Assembly (NCBI RefSeq): GCF_022539665.2
Contig: NC_081331.1
Coordinates: 4,498,501 to 4,562,500 of the forward strand
Source: Daphnia carinata
Taxonomy: Eukaryota; Arthropoda; Branchiopoda; Diplostraca; Daphniidae
DNA length: 64,000 bases
Direction: 5' to 3'
The translations under genes were made by a program, and so were the position numbers. The notes under the pieces were generated by a model, which made no database searches, was not told the origin of the DNA, and saw only the letters and a program-made list of their open reading frames with translations. Of this stretch, positions 1 through 11,500 are shown in pieces. Each line of letters starts with the position of its first letter. Positions within the stretch are counted from its first letter, which is position 1.

Positions 1-1315
1 GTTGAAGGGTCCAATTCGTGAGTGTTAAGTTGAAACCGCAAGAAAGTGAGTTCAGTTCTTTTCATCTGTGTTATTTCACGCAGTTCTGTGTGGAGTGGAT
101 TGTTTGCTGAAGAATTCAAACAGATTGAGAAAGATGTAACAAATTACCTGGGCACCCTGAGACGCGGAATGAAAGAAAGTCATTTGAAGGTCTTCATGGA
201 GCAATTGTCAAGTAATTTACCTATATTTGTTTTCATTAAAAAACAAGTAGGATTAACGTTTAATTGTGCAATCTAGATGACTTATTGAAAGCCATGGATC
301 AAGAAACGTTGCGAACCCTTGCCATGCAAAGAGTGCAGCAGCTAATCCTTAACCCAGAGTCGCGGTCGCTGACGGTGTTTCCTCTTCCTGGAATGTTGTC
401 TTCTGTTAGCAACTCACAGAGTACAACCATTCCACAGCCTTGGCTTCATTCGAGCAGTGCTTCCGACAGTGGTAATAGCACTATTCTTTTTATTCAACCA
501 ATTGGAACCCAATCATTAAACCTCTTCTGTTATCGAGTAGACAGTAGCCAAGCACAAGCAAATGTTTTCCCAACACAGCCGAGAGCGTTCCTCTGTCCCC
601 TTAGTTCAGCATACCCGCCAGCTCCCATCTACTATCGCCGACTTACTATCGGCACTGGTATTGATCTTGTTTCTTTTACCACGTTTATCCTCAATGAATG
701 TATTGTCTGTTTAAGGTGCCGACATGGATTTAAGCTTATCTTCCTATGGCACGTGCAAATATGTTTCCGGACATCACGCCACCGTGTTCTATGACGAGGT
801 ATGGTAATTACAGCACAATAGTCTATTTTGGATCTTAACGTGCCTTTGTTATTCTTAACTGTGGAACAGATGTCGAGGCATTTCGAGCTACTCAATTACA
901 GCGAACACGGGACAGTTGTTGATAACGTCGTATATTGCTGCGATCTAGATATTGATGTAACCGCTAAATCGGAGGCGGACAGTGCCAAAGAAAAGGAAAG
1001 GAATCAATCATTCCAAGGCTTAGATGACATAACGAGACGTTGTGATAAAATGACCACTTCACTTACGGAATCAAATGAAGTAATTTTGTTAAAGTTTATC
1101 GCCTCTTAACATGAAAATTGATTTGTGGTTTTGTGTGATAGACTTCTCATTGCGGTTGCCGTATCGATGTCAGCTCTCTTAGCTCAGCAGGCAAAAATGG
1201 AGGATGGGAAGGGACTGGTCTACTCACACATGGCTCTCACATTAAGTTCGGATGCATGCAGTTCATTTTGTGCATAAGCAACACCAACGAGAAACCTCGT
1301 TTTATTCATCATTAA
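1..1315 (+). CDS. PHF12: PHF12-like protein, C-terminal part with FHA-type domain (5' end outside window)
   Basis: PHF12 (Pf1) is a nuclear PHD-finger scaffold of the Sin3-HDAC corepressor in animals; its PHD fingers would lie upstream of this window. Proposed exons are 1-17, 84-211, 277-471, 541-657, 716-798, 870-1079 and 1142-1315, giving 307 codons plus TAA. All junctions are GT-AG and phases agree. The recognisable block starts at [14 protein letters not shown], continues through [18 protein letters not shown] and [17 protein letters not shown], and ends with [20 protein letters not shown]. This matches the FHA-like C-terminus of PHF12 as I remember the family. The 69-nt intron at 472-540 is in frame and has no stop, so it could be retained; the other introns are clear from protein continuity. 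The N-terminal 140 or so visible codons are Ser-rich and poorly conserved. Identification is strong for the last four exons and weaker for the first ones. Confidence 0.85.
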
Positions 1316-1383
1316 AAATTCTAGGGTACATTATCATATTTGCCTCATTATGTCCCGCAGTTATTTTGTTTGTTTTTCGTTCA

Positions 1384-1389
1384 AATAAA
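1384..1389 (+). promoter_or_regulatory. Poly(A) signal of the PHF12-like gene
   Basis: AATAAA lies about 70 nt after the PHF12 stop codon. The gene is followed by a convergent gene whose stop is at 1677, so the shared 3' interval is only about 360 bp and holds nothing else that I can see. Confidence 0.6.
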
Positions 1390-1676
1390 ATGTGTCAAGC
1401 CGTGAAACGAGAATCAGACCGCAGACCATTCGTTTGAAAATTTACGTTCACGCTGCAAAAGTTCTTTCATTTTTTTACCAAAACTACCTGTCATTTGTTC
1501 ATTCATAAATCTCAAAGTCAAATGTTACGATTTGGAGCCAACTCTAATTATCAACTACATAGGCACGCGTAAGATAATGGCAAGTATAGGTACGTTAACG
1601 TCACGATAATGTTTGCATACATGTTGAGGAACATTAAAAGAGGAGAAATCTAGCAGTGTGTGATTGAATGTGTTTT

Positions 1677-3649
1677 TCATCTGTCGAGGATCTTGCACAA
1701 AAGGCCATTATTGCCGCCGACGAAGATGTGGCCACTGCTAGAGGGGTCGGGCCGGATGCAATTGACTGCCTGACCCAATTCGACTACAGACAGAGGGGTG
1801 AAAGTCTCGAGGTCGTAACTGCGAACCGTGTTGTCCCATCCGCCCGAATACAGGTGAGTCTTCTTTGGCTGTTGGCTGTACGCCAAAGCGTTGATCATGC
1901 GGTCTTGACCCTGTTGTTTGTTACAAGTACAGCAGTGAAAGAGAGAAAGAAGAAAAACAAGTTGTAAGCAAAAGAGAAAAACTAGCATTGAAAAATTGAA
2001 CAAAACATGCAAGACGAAATTTCAAGGGCGTGTTGGAAAGTAAACGAACAACTTTAGGAGCTTCAATAGCTCTTTCTGTTTTCCAACATCTTAATTTTCT
2101 GACATTAAACTTATTGCTCTGTAAGATAATTTCTTTCCCCCTGCCCATTTTAAATTTCGAATGGCGTAACGTTTGGCGGCTGTTGTGGCTCACGTGGTGG
2201 GTCTGTCGTACACAAAATGCGCCGGAGTAAACCGGCTGAGTGCTTCGCGTACATCAATGAACTTGAGCTCTTCATCCATTGCGATGAAATTATGGACTTT
2301 CCTTTGTTGTATCTACTTCTTCTAAAAACACCTGACTCGAAGGGAAATGTTGAGAACGGCAACTTGATTCTTTTTTCCCCTCTAACCGCCAACTGTTATC
2401 TCTCTTTCTCTGCCCATCTAATCAGTGACCTCAATCCTCGACCTTTTGCCTCGTGTTACCTGTTGCTGCCGCCTCTGCCGACGTGTAGACCTATTCATTT
2501 CTCTTTTTTTCTTATTTTCAGGCCTCTTATTCTTTGACTTTTCAAGTTCACTGACATTTGTTACAACGAAGACGCGAACACGGACACTCATTCGCCGCGT
2601 CGAAATTTTCCCAGGAAATGACCGCTTCTCCTGATTGGGATTGCCGCAGGTAGATCTAGGAGAAAGTGTCCATTTCGAATTCTTCGTGTAATATAACACG
2701 TCGCTCGAGACGAACCCCAAGCGCCCCACTGACCCCTCTCATTTTTCTTTCTTCTTTTTTGTTCCGTTTTCTTACGTCTTACAGGGAGAAGACAAAGACA
2801 AATGCTTTAATTAGACTGTGGGATTTCTACCCACCTTGATGATACCAATTCGCTTAAATTGGAGTTTATCATCTTCCATGATGTGGATATCCATTCCGTC
2901 TCGGCTAAGTACGGCGATGCTGCCGTCCAGCCGACACATTGGACCACGAGCTTCCAACGTTTTGGTAGTAGTCAATTTGTGGCCATGCTCCGTTTTGTGG
3001 ATCTTTTGGACGATGAGGTCTCGGTCACGGATAGAATAGAGATGATCGTCGGCAAGGTCAAAGTCCCAGACTTCTTCACCTGTTTCGTACAGGTGAATTA
3101 ACGTGTCACCTTGCCACACGAGAACCTGCAGGTAGGTGATGATAAACGTCATTCAAATTTGTTCTGACGTCTTTCTCTTCATATTTTCATCGATTACAGG
3201 GTTAAAAAAAAAAGGAAACATTCCTTTGAAATTATACCTTGCCTTCGGTGTCGCCTGAAACGACCAAGTCCCCTACTACACGTATCTTGGCTACGCTTCC
3301 TTGATGCTCGTTTAACTCCCTGATAACAGTGGCCGTCTCGATATCCCAGACAACAATATTACCACCAGACGTACCAGCATAAAGTTGGTTGCCCTTAACG
3401 GCGATGCAGCAGATGGGGCACTGTTTAGCATCCAATTCGCCCACCGCTTTCAAATCTTCCTTGTTCCATACCTAGAATGATTCATCTTTAAAAAACGAGT
3501 TTGTTTTAAATGAAATGGTTGAGGCATATTACCATGACATTTCCACTTTCGCTCGATGTGAACAAACGATCGTTTGTGACGCCGATAAATTCAATATCGC
3601 ATTTTGGTCGTTCGGAATCGCCCACCATTTTCGCAATTTCTAGTGGCAT
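1677..3649 (-). CDS. WD40-repeat protein, four exons, 291 aa
   Basis: Exons in transcript order are 3649-3533, 3471-3238, 3125-2835 and 1910-1677; each is a multiple of three and all introns are phase 0 with GT-AG ends. The protein is a small beta-propeller. WD-like units end in NVMVWNKED, GNIVVWDIETA, GKVLVWQGDT and HLYSGGWDNTVRSYDLET, spaced as in WD40 repeats. Nothing suggests a signal peptide, membrane segment or fused catalytic domain, so it is probably a cytoplasmic or nuclear scaffold. I do not recognise the orthologue. The last intron (1911-2834, 924 bp) is much longer than the others; I looked for a missed exon in it and saw none that fits phase. The start ATG follows an AT-rich leader. 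PHF12 converges on it from the other side. Confidence 0.8.
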
Positions 3650-4832
3650 TTTGATTTCCTTGAAGATTAAAACACGAAAAGATGTTCAAGTAAATTGTTT
3701 CCTCTAAGTGAGTGGTAGCTCTGATCACTGTTGACTATTTTCAAAGTGACTTGCGTTCGGCTTTATACGTGACGTTCAGTCTGTTGGCCCTGTTCCCTTG
3801 CTGCTAAATTTGTGATGGTACTAGAAAAGAAACAACCTAAAAATAGCATTCATTTTCTTTCTCGAAGCTTCTCCCTTTTTCCTTGTGTACGTGCGTGAAT
3901 GAGTGATGCGCAGAGGCCGGCAAACATAGCCTTTACGGTAAGTTCTAGTAACTACGTTTCATTTAATGACTGGTTCGAAATGGCAGACAGCATTTCCGTT
4001 TATAGAGGAAAACTTTCTCCGATCCCGACAAGACTAGTTCATGGTTGTGACTGAGGAAGCGTTCATTGAAACGCCAGACACGATAAAAAAACAAAAACTG
4101 CTGCGCGTTTAACAAAAGCCTCCGAGTGTCGTTGCTGCGCACGGGTGGTCGTGTCGGTAAAATGCGTTTAAATTAATTTTAATTGCCGTTAGCTGTCGGC
4201 TTACGTTATTATTCTGAACACTAAAAACAACACACATTGTGTAGTTGATGGTTTGTTGTTTTTTGTTTTATCTGTATTCATCAGGTGGTATGAAAATGTT
4301 TTCCAAAAAGACAAAAGAGAAAGTGATGACAAAATCAAAAAGCTCGCGTCACAACGAGATCTATGATTAGCCGGCACGATGAAACATACTCAAACAAACA
4401 AATCAATCGGGTTAAAATGTAATAATACTCTTGGCTTCTTCTTTTCCTTTTCTTTCCAATTGATGGGCTATAAATGATGATGATGTTGTTGGCTGATTTG
4501 GGATCCGTAACAAATAAGAAAATTGAAGTAAAAGCGGGAAGCAATGATTGGAATAGGATGGAGTATTACACACTACTACTACAACAAAATATATTCATCT
4601 TTTACAGAATGACATTCTCTCTCTCATATTGTGTACGGGGGGAAAAAAATGTCGTCGTCTCTACCGGGAGAAACGCTTGTGAGCTGTACATTGAAGAGAT
4701 AAAAATAAAAGAACCACAAACTCGTTCACCTTCGTACTTTAACTTCCTGTGTTTAAAAAAATAGGGAAGAAAAATGTGTGAGAAAGCATTTCAACCGAAA
4801 ATGAGAAACACATTTTTAGTTGCTATAATTAC
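3650..4832. other. Intergenic region, promoter side of the WD40 gene
   Basis: No convincing coding sequence was found. The interval separates the 5' end of the WD40 gene from the 3' end of the secreted-protein gene. It presumably holds the WD40 promoter near 3700-3850, but I see no clear TATA element. A CTAAAAATAG sequence at 3837-3846 fits the MEF2-site consensus; such matches are common by chance in AT-rich DNA. Confidence 0.5.
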
Positions 4833-6411
4833 CTAACCGGAATAACCGGAAGCCGGTGGCGAGTAGACGGGAGCTGGTGGCGAGTAGATCGGAGCGTAGC
4901 TCGGCTCGTGGTGTTTATGCTTCTCCTCTTTCTCTGGTTTCAAAGCTTTCAGAGACTCACCGATTCCTACCAATTTCTCGCCCTTCTGTTGGTAGTGTTG
5001 AGCTTTCTTCAACATCATTTTGCCCTTGGCCGCCAGGATGGAGCCCTTCATGTAACCGAGATGACCGATGATTTTGCTCTTGAACTCCTCGAGTTTGGCT
5101 TTCAGATCCGGCTGAGTAATACACCGATTCGGTGGAAAAGAAAGTAACGAAATGTTAGGACAAGAGTTCAACGATCTAGCCGGAAATGTTTGCTGGCCTT
5201 AGGTTACAATCACATTAGCAGTCACGATACATTCAGGTAATAAAAAGAGGAGTCAGTCGGGCACTAGGTCGAAAACAAAATCAGAAAAAAATAACTACGA
5301 TTGATTGATAAACGTATCACATAAGGGTCGTCGACGTGACATTAGCAAACATAAATTCCCAGCCTCTCTTTTTCCCAACATCCTGCTGTTCCTTTTCGTC
5401 ATTCGCTTTCTTTGTTCAACTTCCGAAACTGCTTGATCGCATACCAAGTAGGCCTCCACACGGGTGTGACCCGTCGTCACGAGCGAGCATCACAGATAGA
5501 CCATCTCTTTTCAACGTTCCCTACATGTACGCATGTCTCTTTGTCTGTTTAAGGGTGTAGACCAAAGAATATGGTTCTTTTTTAAGGGATTCTTCTAAAG
5601 GAACTAAAAATCGTATAAAATTTCTCTTTTTTTTTTTGCTTCTAGCCATTTCCTACCACACTGTCTGCGTGTGTTGCATAGGTTAAGTTAAGAGCTTCGA
5701 CCTATGCAACAGTTTTTTACTTTCCAATCGGCCAATGAGATCAGCCGTCTTTTAACATAGGCATCGGACGATGAATAAGAAACAGAATATAAATTATTTT
5801 TAAATTGCTAATTAAATAGATGGAGGAATAGATTGCCCTGAATGTTCGCTTTCCTTGTCCCTATCAATTATTGAACGGTGAAAGTTGCCAGCGATGGATA
5901 GAGTTAAAAAAGATCGGTTACGATGAGACGACAGTGCTTTTCTACACTAAGTTTGTTTTAAAAGAAGAGTCTGTCTAACTCATTACGCTTTAAATGAATA
6001 GATTTTTATGGGCTAAGCCAATGAAATAATAATGAATTGCACGTACCTTGTCATCCTCTTCGTAATAGACGGGAGCGCCGTAGTTTGATGCAACATAAGT
6101 GGATACTGGAGCAGCTCCATAAGTGGGTGCTGGAGGTACGGCTCCATAGCTTGATGCCGGTGGAGCGCCATAGCTGCTTCCGCCCTTGTGGCCCAAGTCG
6201 CGTCGGACCAGACCGCAATGAATGCCCGCCACCAAACCGATCAAGCACAGCAATCTTAAGCTCTGCATTAAATAGAAAAGTTGTTTAAGATTGTTAGTTA
6301 TCACGCTGAATTGGCAGAGCACGCCAGAATCTATGAATGAATCCAATGCGTTTTGCATCTCACTACGGATTTTGAATACATTTAGGAAAAAAAATAATAT
6401 CTTACCATCAT
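4833..6411 (-). CDS. Small secreted Tyr/Pro-rich protein, 166 aa
   Basis: Exons in transcript order are 6411-6406 (coding only Met-Met), 6262-6047 and 5111-4833. A tiny first coding exon followed by a signal peptide exon is typical of arthropod cuticular and other secreted proteins. The signal peptide is MMSLRLLCLIGLVAGIHCG. It is followed by a low-complexity segment with repeated SYGA and TYGA units (about residues 30-65), a charged helical middle (LKAKLEEFKSKIIGHLG and a Lys-rich stretch), and a C-terminal YAPIYSPPAPVYSPPASGY tail. There is no chitin-binding RR consensus and no Cys pattern. It may be an extracellular matrix, cuticle or peritrophic component, but the family is not recognised. 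Exon phases agree and a TATA box sits upstream. Intron 2 (5112-6046) holds nothing coding that I can support. Confidence 0.75.
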
Positions 6412-6527
6412 TTTTTTTTAAATAAACGTTTTGATCTGAATCACTCCCTATCAGAGACTATAGAGGCGTTCAACGTCTTTTTTGGTTGGTAAAACTCGAA
6501 TGTTTGAAAACGAGAATCACTCGCCCT

Positions 6528-6535
6528 TTATATAC
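6528..6535 (-). promoter_or_regulatory. TATA box of the secreted-protein gene
   Basis: The minus strand reads TATATAAA here, about 117 nt upstream of the Met-Met codons. Transcription would start near 6495-6505, leaving a 5' UTR of roughly 90 nt in exon 1. Position and sequence are both right for a strongly expressed secreted-protein gene. Confidence 0.65.
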
Positions 6536-6539
6536 CCTG

Positions 6540-8315
6540 TGGAAAAAAATAACGCCAAAGAGGAGGGACAGGGGGTGGAGAAAGAACGAGTCTCTCCATA
6601 GCAGAGCCGGAACCTAGGTGAATGAGAAAAGTAGAGAAAGAAGGGTGGTGCAAGGATGGGCCACCTCGTCTACGGCCACCTGGCCACCTCATAAAAAAAA
6701 ATTTGTATATTAGGTAACTCGGCAAGAGGTAGAGAGGAAATCGAGGGCCCCCATCCCTGAGTTCTTGTACAGGAGAAAGAGGGAGGCGGGATTGACGTCG
6801 TAGCATATAGCGACGTAAGCTATTCGCTTACAGGTGTACAGCTGGTGTTGCCGTATGGATATCGGTGAGAGTGGATTTCTCTCCGCCTTTTCTCTTTCCT
6901 CTTTGAGATTAGAGACGCGAAGGGTCAGCGCATTCCAGCCGACTCTATAAGCAGAGGCCGTTATGAATCGTAGAGATCACTTTGGTCCGTTGCCAGTAGT
7001 TTCGAGCCGTACAAAAGCCTAAACCTGCGCCAACCAAAGTCTTCTTCTTTAACATAACAGCCGAAGGTGAAAGGAATTCAATCCAGACTAAAACGACGTC
7101 TATGCTGTCCAGTCAAGAAATTAATAGCCGACATCAACGACAACAGCAAAATATATTCAACTTTCTCTCTCGATAGATCGTTGCATTGTCTCTTGTGTTT
7201 CCCTATTTCGAATCACACAATCTCCCTTTATCTAACTCTACCAACAATTTAAAAATCCATTCATTTGTTTTTTTGCTACCCCACCCGTTAACGGGTAGGG
7301 ACGTCTGAAGTAATCGCAAAGGACTAGGGCGGATGACGTGCGGACTTCATTGCTGACCTCAATCAGACGTGTTGCGCGTTCGATTTCATCACCGTGTTTG
7401 AGTTCCGCTTGTGCCATTCTGCATTGCACCGGCAGTTAACTCGAAAAATCGCTTTTCGCATACAACAGCCGGTTTATTGTCGTGAGATTTCTATCCATTT
7501 TTTGTTCCTTTTATTTCAGCGGACTTGTACGTTCTTGACAACGATAATGTGGCTAGCGAGCCGTGATGGACGGGTCACGGGATGTGGCCTGTATCGCGGA
7601 TTTAAACATATCCTAGAACTAAAACAACCGCAGAGATTTTATGACCGTGTCGAGTGGACGTGGATCATGGATACGGCCGCCAATGAACTTTCCCCTTGCC
7701 CTATTGGAATGCCGAGCTTGTCCGCCAATTTTTTATGTGTTTACTTATCTCTTTTCAAAAAAAAAAAAGAATTTTCTTCGAATGGGAGAAAAGCGGGGAA
7801 AGAGAGAAATTGTGTTACTAGCTCCCGACACGACCTTCACTACGATGTCCGCATCGACACTATCGGGTTCGGGAGAGAGTTGAAGGATGTGAAAGAAGAA
7901 CTCGAAGGTTGGCGGAAGTGCGCATTGTTTTTGATGTGAGTGAACGCTTTGAATGGCCGACGTGCTTAATGAGTTGTTTAAGAATTTTTTCTAAATCGTT
8001 AAATTCTGTTTTATTTTTCTTCAAAATGAAATCGGGAGTTTTTCCTGAATATTTATACGACCGCGTAAAGTTTAATTGATTCAATCAAATTTGTGGGGGA
8101 TTAACGACTGTCGAATTCCTCCCTTTTCCTTCGCGTAGATTATTTAAATGAACATAATACGATGACCCATATTAGCGATATAATGTTTGTTTTATTGATT
8201 CGGCCACTTCCTAGTTCCTATATAAAGAGGAATGCTTCAGGGTAGAAAATGCCAACTTTTTTTTTTCACATCAGCGGAATCCATCTTTAGTTACAACCAT
8301 TTGATTCTTTTGTAG
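6540..8315. other. Intergenic DNA with a possible plus-strand promoter near 6945-7066
   Basis: A TATAAG element lies at about 6945 on the plus strand. It is followed at a normal distance by a GC-balanced leader that ends in GCCGAAG at 7060-7066, right before a GTGAAA donor-like sequence. This could be a non-coding first exon for the candidate exons at 8316-8505. The long open frame around 7394-7939 has no recognisable domain and contains a poly(A) run, so I do not call it a gene. Confidence 0.25.
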
Positions 8316-8505
8316 GCGGATACCTGTGGTCTCCAACGGCCACTCAGGCGAAAATACAAAGGTGCCACTTTCTAAGATGGATCCTGGTGATAACAAAAAC
8401 CCAAAGACGCTGTGAATTCCTTGTTTTTTTTTTTCATTTTATCAGTTAGCTAATAGCTACTATTACAACAGCCAACCTGTGCAACCTGCGCGTTCGAAGA
8501 ATCCG
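8316..8505 (+). CDS. Candidate 5' coding exons of an unidentified gene (incomplete)
   Basis: After a pyrimidine-rich stretch and a TAG acceptor, the segment 8316-8411 contains an ATG at 8377 in a good context (AAG before, G after). It then reads MDPGDNKNPKT up to a GTGAAT donor at 8412. A second segment, 8457-8505, continues in phase as YYYNSQPVQPARSKNP and ends at a GTACGT donor. The residue composition looks coding rather than intronic. Against this, the acceptor at 8456 lies behind two earlier AGs, and if the CAG at 8444 is used the frame closes almost at once. I could not find the following exon in the next 6 kb. This may be the 5' end of a gene with a very long intron, a micropeptide, or chance. 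Confidence 0.25.
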
Positions 8506-11500
8506 GTACGTTGATTGATTGTAAAACGGATCAGACAGACCAAATTGGATTCGATGGCGAATTTCGTGGCCAAATTTCATTTTCCCGGTGATGCAAACGG
8601 CTGGGCGTTTTTTTTTTCCCGTTGTTTGTCGTCTTGCCTACACCGACCGAATTGGTTTTATCTGTTCGGTTTAAAGAATGCAGTTCCAAATCGTTTGCGC
8701 CTTAAAATTTTTTTAAATATTTTTCTCCTGTTTTGCCTTCGGTATAATAAGGGATGAACAAGGTCAAACCCTCTGAGGGAAAGAGCTTCGAATCCGGTTC
8801 ATACGCCCTTGTGGGTCCATATCTTTTAGCCGATTCGAATGATCTTTGATCTCTCCCGTCAACTAACTGGTCGGTAGAAGAAAAGCGGAACAAGTTTTAT
8901 TTTTCTTGTCTTCCTGTTGCTGCGACTAACCTTGAACTACGGCTGTCGCCTTTCGTTTGATGGAACACGAGGAGAAGATTGGAAGGCTAGACTGTTCACC
9001 AGAAGAGAAAACTTTCACCTGTTCTCTCGCGAGGAATTTTTTGTTTAAGGTCGCAGAGGATTTGTTTCAAAAACAAGATTTTTTTCTTTCCCTTCCAGGC
9101 GAAAAATGATAATAAAAATTCTTTTATTTTTTTTCCTCCCTAAAATCTTCTCGACAGGTCCTCTGCCCATCATAAGCTTCATAATGACCCATTCGTCAAA
9201 CTGATATGGAATCAATTATAGCTGATTGTGATGCAGCTTGCTGGAATTTCCTTAGCCCTAACTAAGAGGTTGTCCCTTATTTTTCAACAATCTTATTTTT
9301 AGTTCTGATGATATAATCCTGTTGTATGCGTATAAAAGTATAGACTAGATTTTCCTTGATGGCTGCTGTTACTCGAATTGTTTTTCCTTATAGCTCATCT
9401 GTTTGATTTATGTTATAAGAAAAAAAGAAAAAAAACAAAAGGAGACCAATGTTTTGAATGAATGTACATGCCATGATGGATGATCTCGCACCCAGCAGGC
9501 TGTTCAACTTTTCGATTTCGTTACAGAATTTAAAGGAAATCATTGCAAGGCAACATTCAGATGACGTGTTGCTTTTTATTTATTTATTTTTGAAAAAATC
9601 TATTTCCTTCCTTGGTCGGACGATTGTGTTAGATTATGCAGGCGGCCCCGTGGGCCTCTTAAATATAGGAGTTTGACCCACTTGTCCGTCCACGGGGGCC
9701 CGTCTCACAGGACTTAAAGCTGTTTTTTTTATCATGGTGTCTGCGTAGCTACGTGCGTCTATGAAATTCCTGTCGGTTCTTTTTTTTTGTTATTTCGGTT
9801 TCTTCAACATATTAGTTTTCAAATAAAACATAAAAATGGCCTGTGTTTTTGATTTCCCCTTCCTTTCTCTTTAACCTGTCGCCCCACGCTCAACAGGTGC
9901 ACTAAGGTGGCACTATAGCCTAGAGCCGGACTTTGAAAAACGTCCGAGTCTCTCTCAACGATCTGGCACGGATATTTCGCATGACGAGAGGAGATGTTGT
10001 CGGTCCGTTTGATCCCTTCCTTCATTTTCGTGTGTGTGTGTTTTAAATTTTCCTCCTTCTCCCGATTTGTTAACGAAGACGTCGTTCGTCATTCTTAATT
10101 GCTTCTCTTCCATCCAATTTCAACGACCAGGTGGCATTGTGGATGCGTGCGCGTACCGTCTAGACGATCTCACTCGTCTAGCTGCATCCAGATTGAACGC
10201 GTTCGGTTCCATTTAGGGTTGTTAGTTCTTGCTTTTTTTTTTTTGCTTTCCATTCCGGCATACGGCACAGAAACATATGCACGACAGGAATACCATTGAA
10301 TGTAATGACTTAAGGGGGCCAGCAGGTTATCCTGTCACTTTCATTCGACAACACTGTTTTACGAACAGTTACGGCCTTCTTTGACGGCCTTTTGATTTGA
10401 TTATTAATGCCAGTGTTTCTGGTGACTAGTCGAAATGTTGGCTGAGACGCCGTGCAATGACAACTGAAATGGCAGGAAAGAAAACGGCCGTATTGTTTGT
10501 TAGCAACGTGCGTGAGCGCGACCGACAGGTTACGCTTTCTTCATTTTATCTTTAGTACCCCTATGGTTGTGTATTTTAGTAAGGTACTTTTAAATTCGTG
10601 CTGTGGGTGCGACGCGATTGTGTAGGTTCATCGGATGACCCCAACAAAGTGGACAGGTAAAACCCAGCAAATCAGAAAATTAAAATCATGTTCACGAAAA
10701 TAGAATTGCTGAATTTTTCATAGTCACCTGGGCTCTTTCTCCACTTTACATTTTGGAAGAGGTGTATCTTTCAATTGCAAATTCACTCACTTGTTGTTTC
10801 ATGCAATGACCTGTTCGTCCTGTAGAATCAACGTTCGATAACACCATAGTTTTTCACCTTTCCCATGACGGTGCTAACAATGAACGTTGTATACAGTCAA
10901 GGACTTTGTTGAAAGCTCATGTGAATAACAGAAGAATGGCCAACGATGGTTATCACTGGCTACGGGTCATGCAATTGCATAAAATGCAAGTCCATTTTTC
11001 GTATAAGGTGAACATACAGACAGCGATAACATTCACTGCGGGGGTAGGACTCGTAAAGTATTTGCTTACCCTAGACAACTTTCGCTTGCTGTGGCTAGTA
11101 ATTTGAGAGAATTTGGCAGGGTCTTTTATTGTAAAGTGTGTCCAGACTAAAATACGATACGCCTATCGTGCGTGTTGTTATACCATCGGGAGCGAACCGT
11201 TTGTTCGATTGCTCTTCCTTGGGTTAGCGGTCAAAACAGATAAAACATTAAGAGCCAAACGTTTCCCAGTATAGCAGTGAAAGTTTGATACGAAATTTAT
11301 TCATTGTCCTTTTTTTGTTTTACTCCCTTCATTGACGGAATAGGAAAGAGCTTTCGCTTTCCCGTCTCGCGATCGACATCACGCGGGCATTAACGGTAGA
11401 AAACATGTCTGGAGAAAAGCTACAAACACAGTTTGCGATTTATTTCTGTCCAAGACGACGAAATTAATGTCCACCCAAAGTAGGATTTTCAAAATTTTAT

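Noticed and set aside
7394-7939. 181-codon plus-strand frame
   Set aside because: No domain, contains a poly(A) run, and no splice or promoter support specific to it.
10034-10216. Exon reading GGIVDACAYRLDDLTRLAAS
   Set aside because: It does not join in phase to the candidate exons at 8316-8505 and has no known motif.
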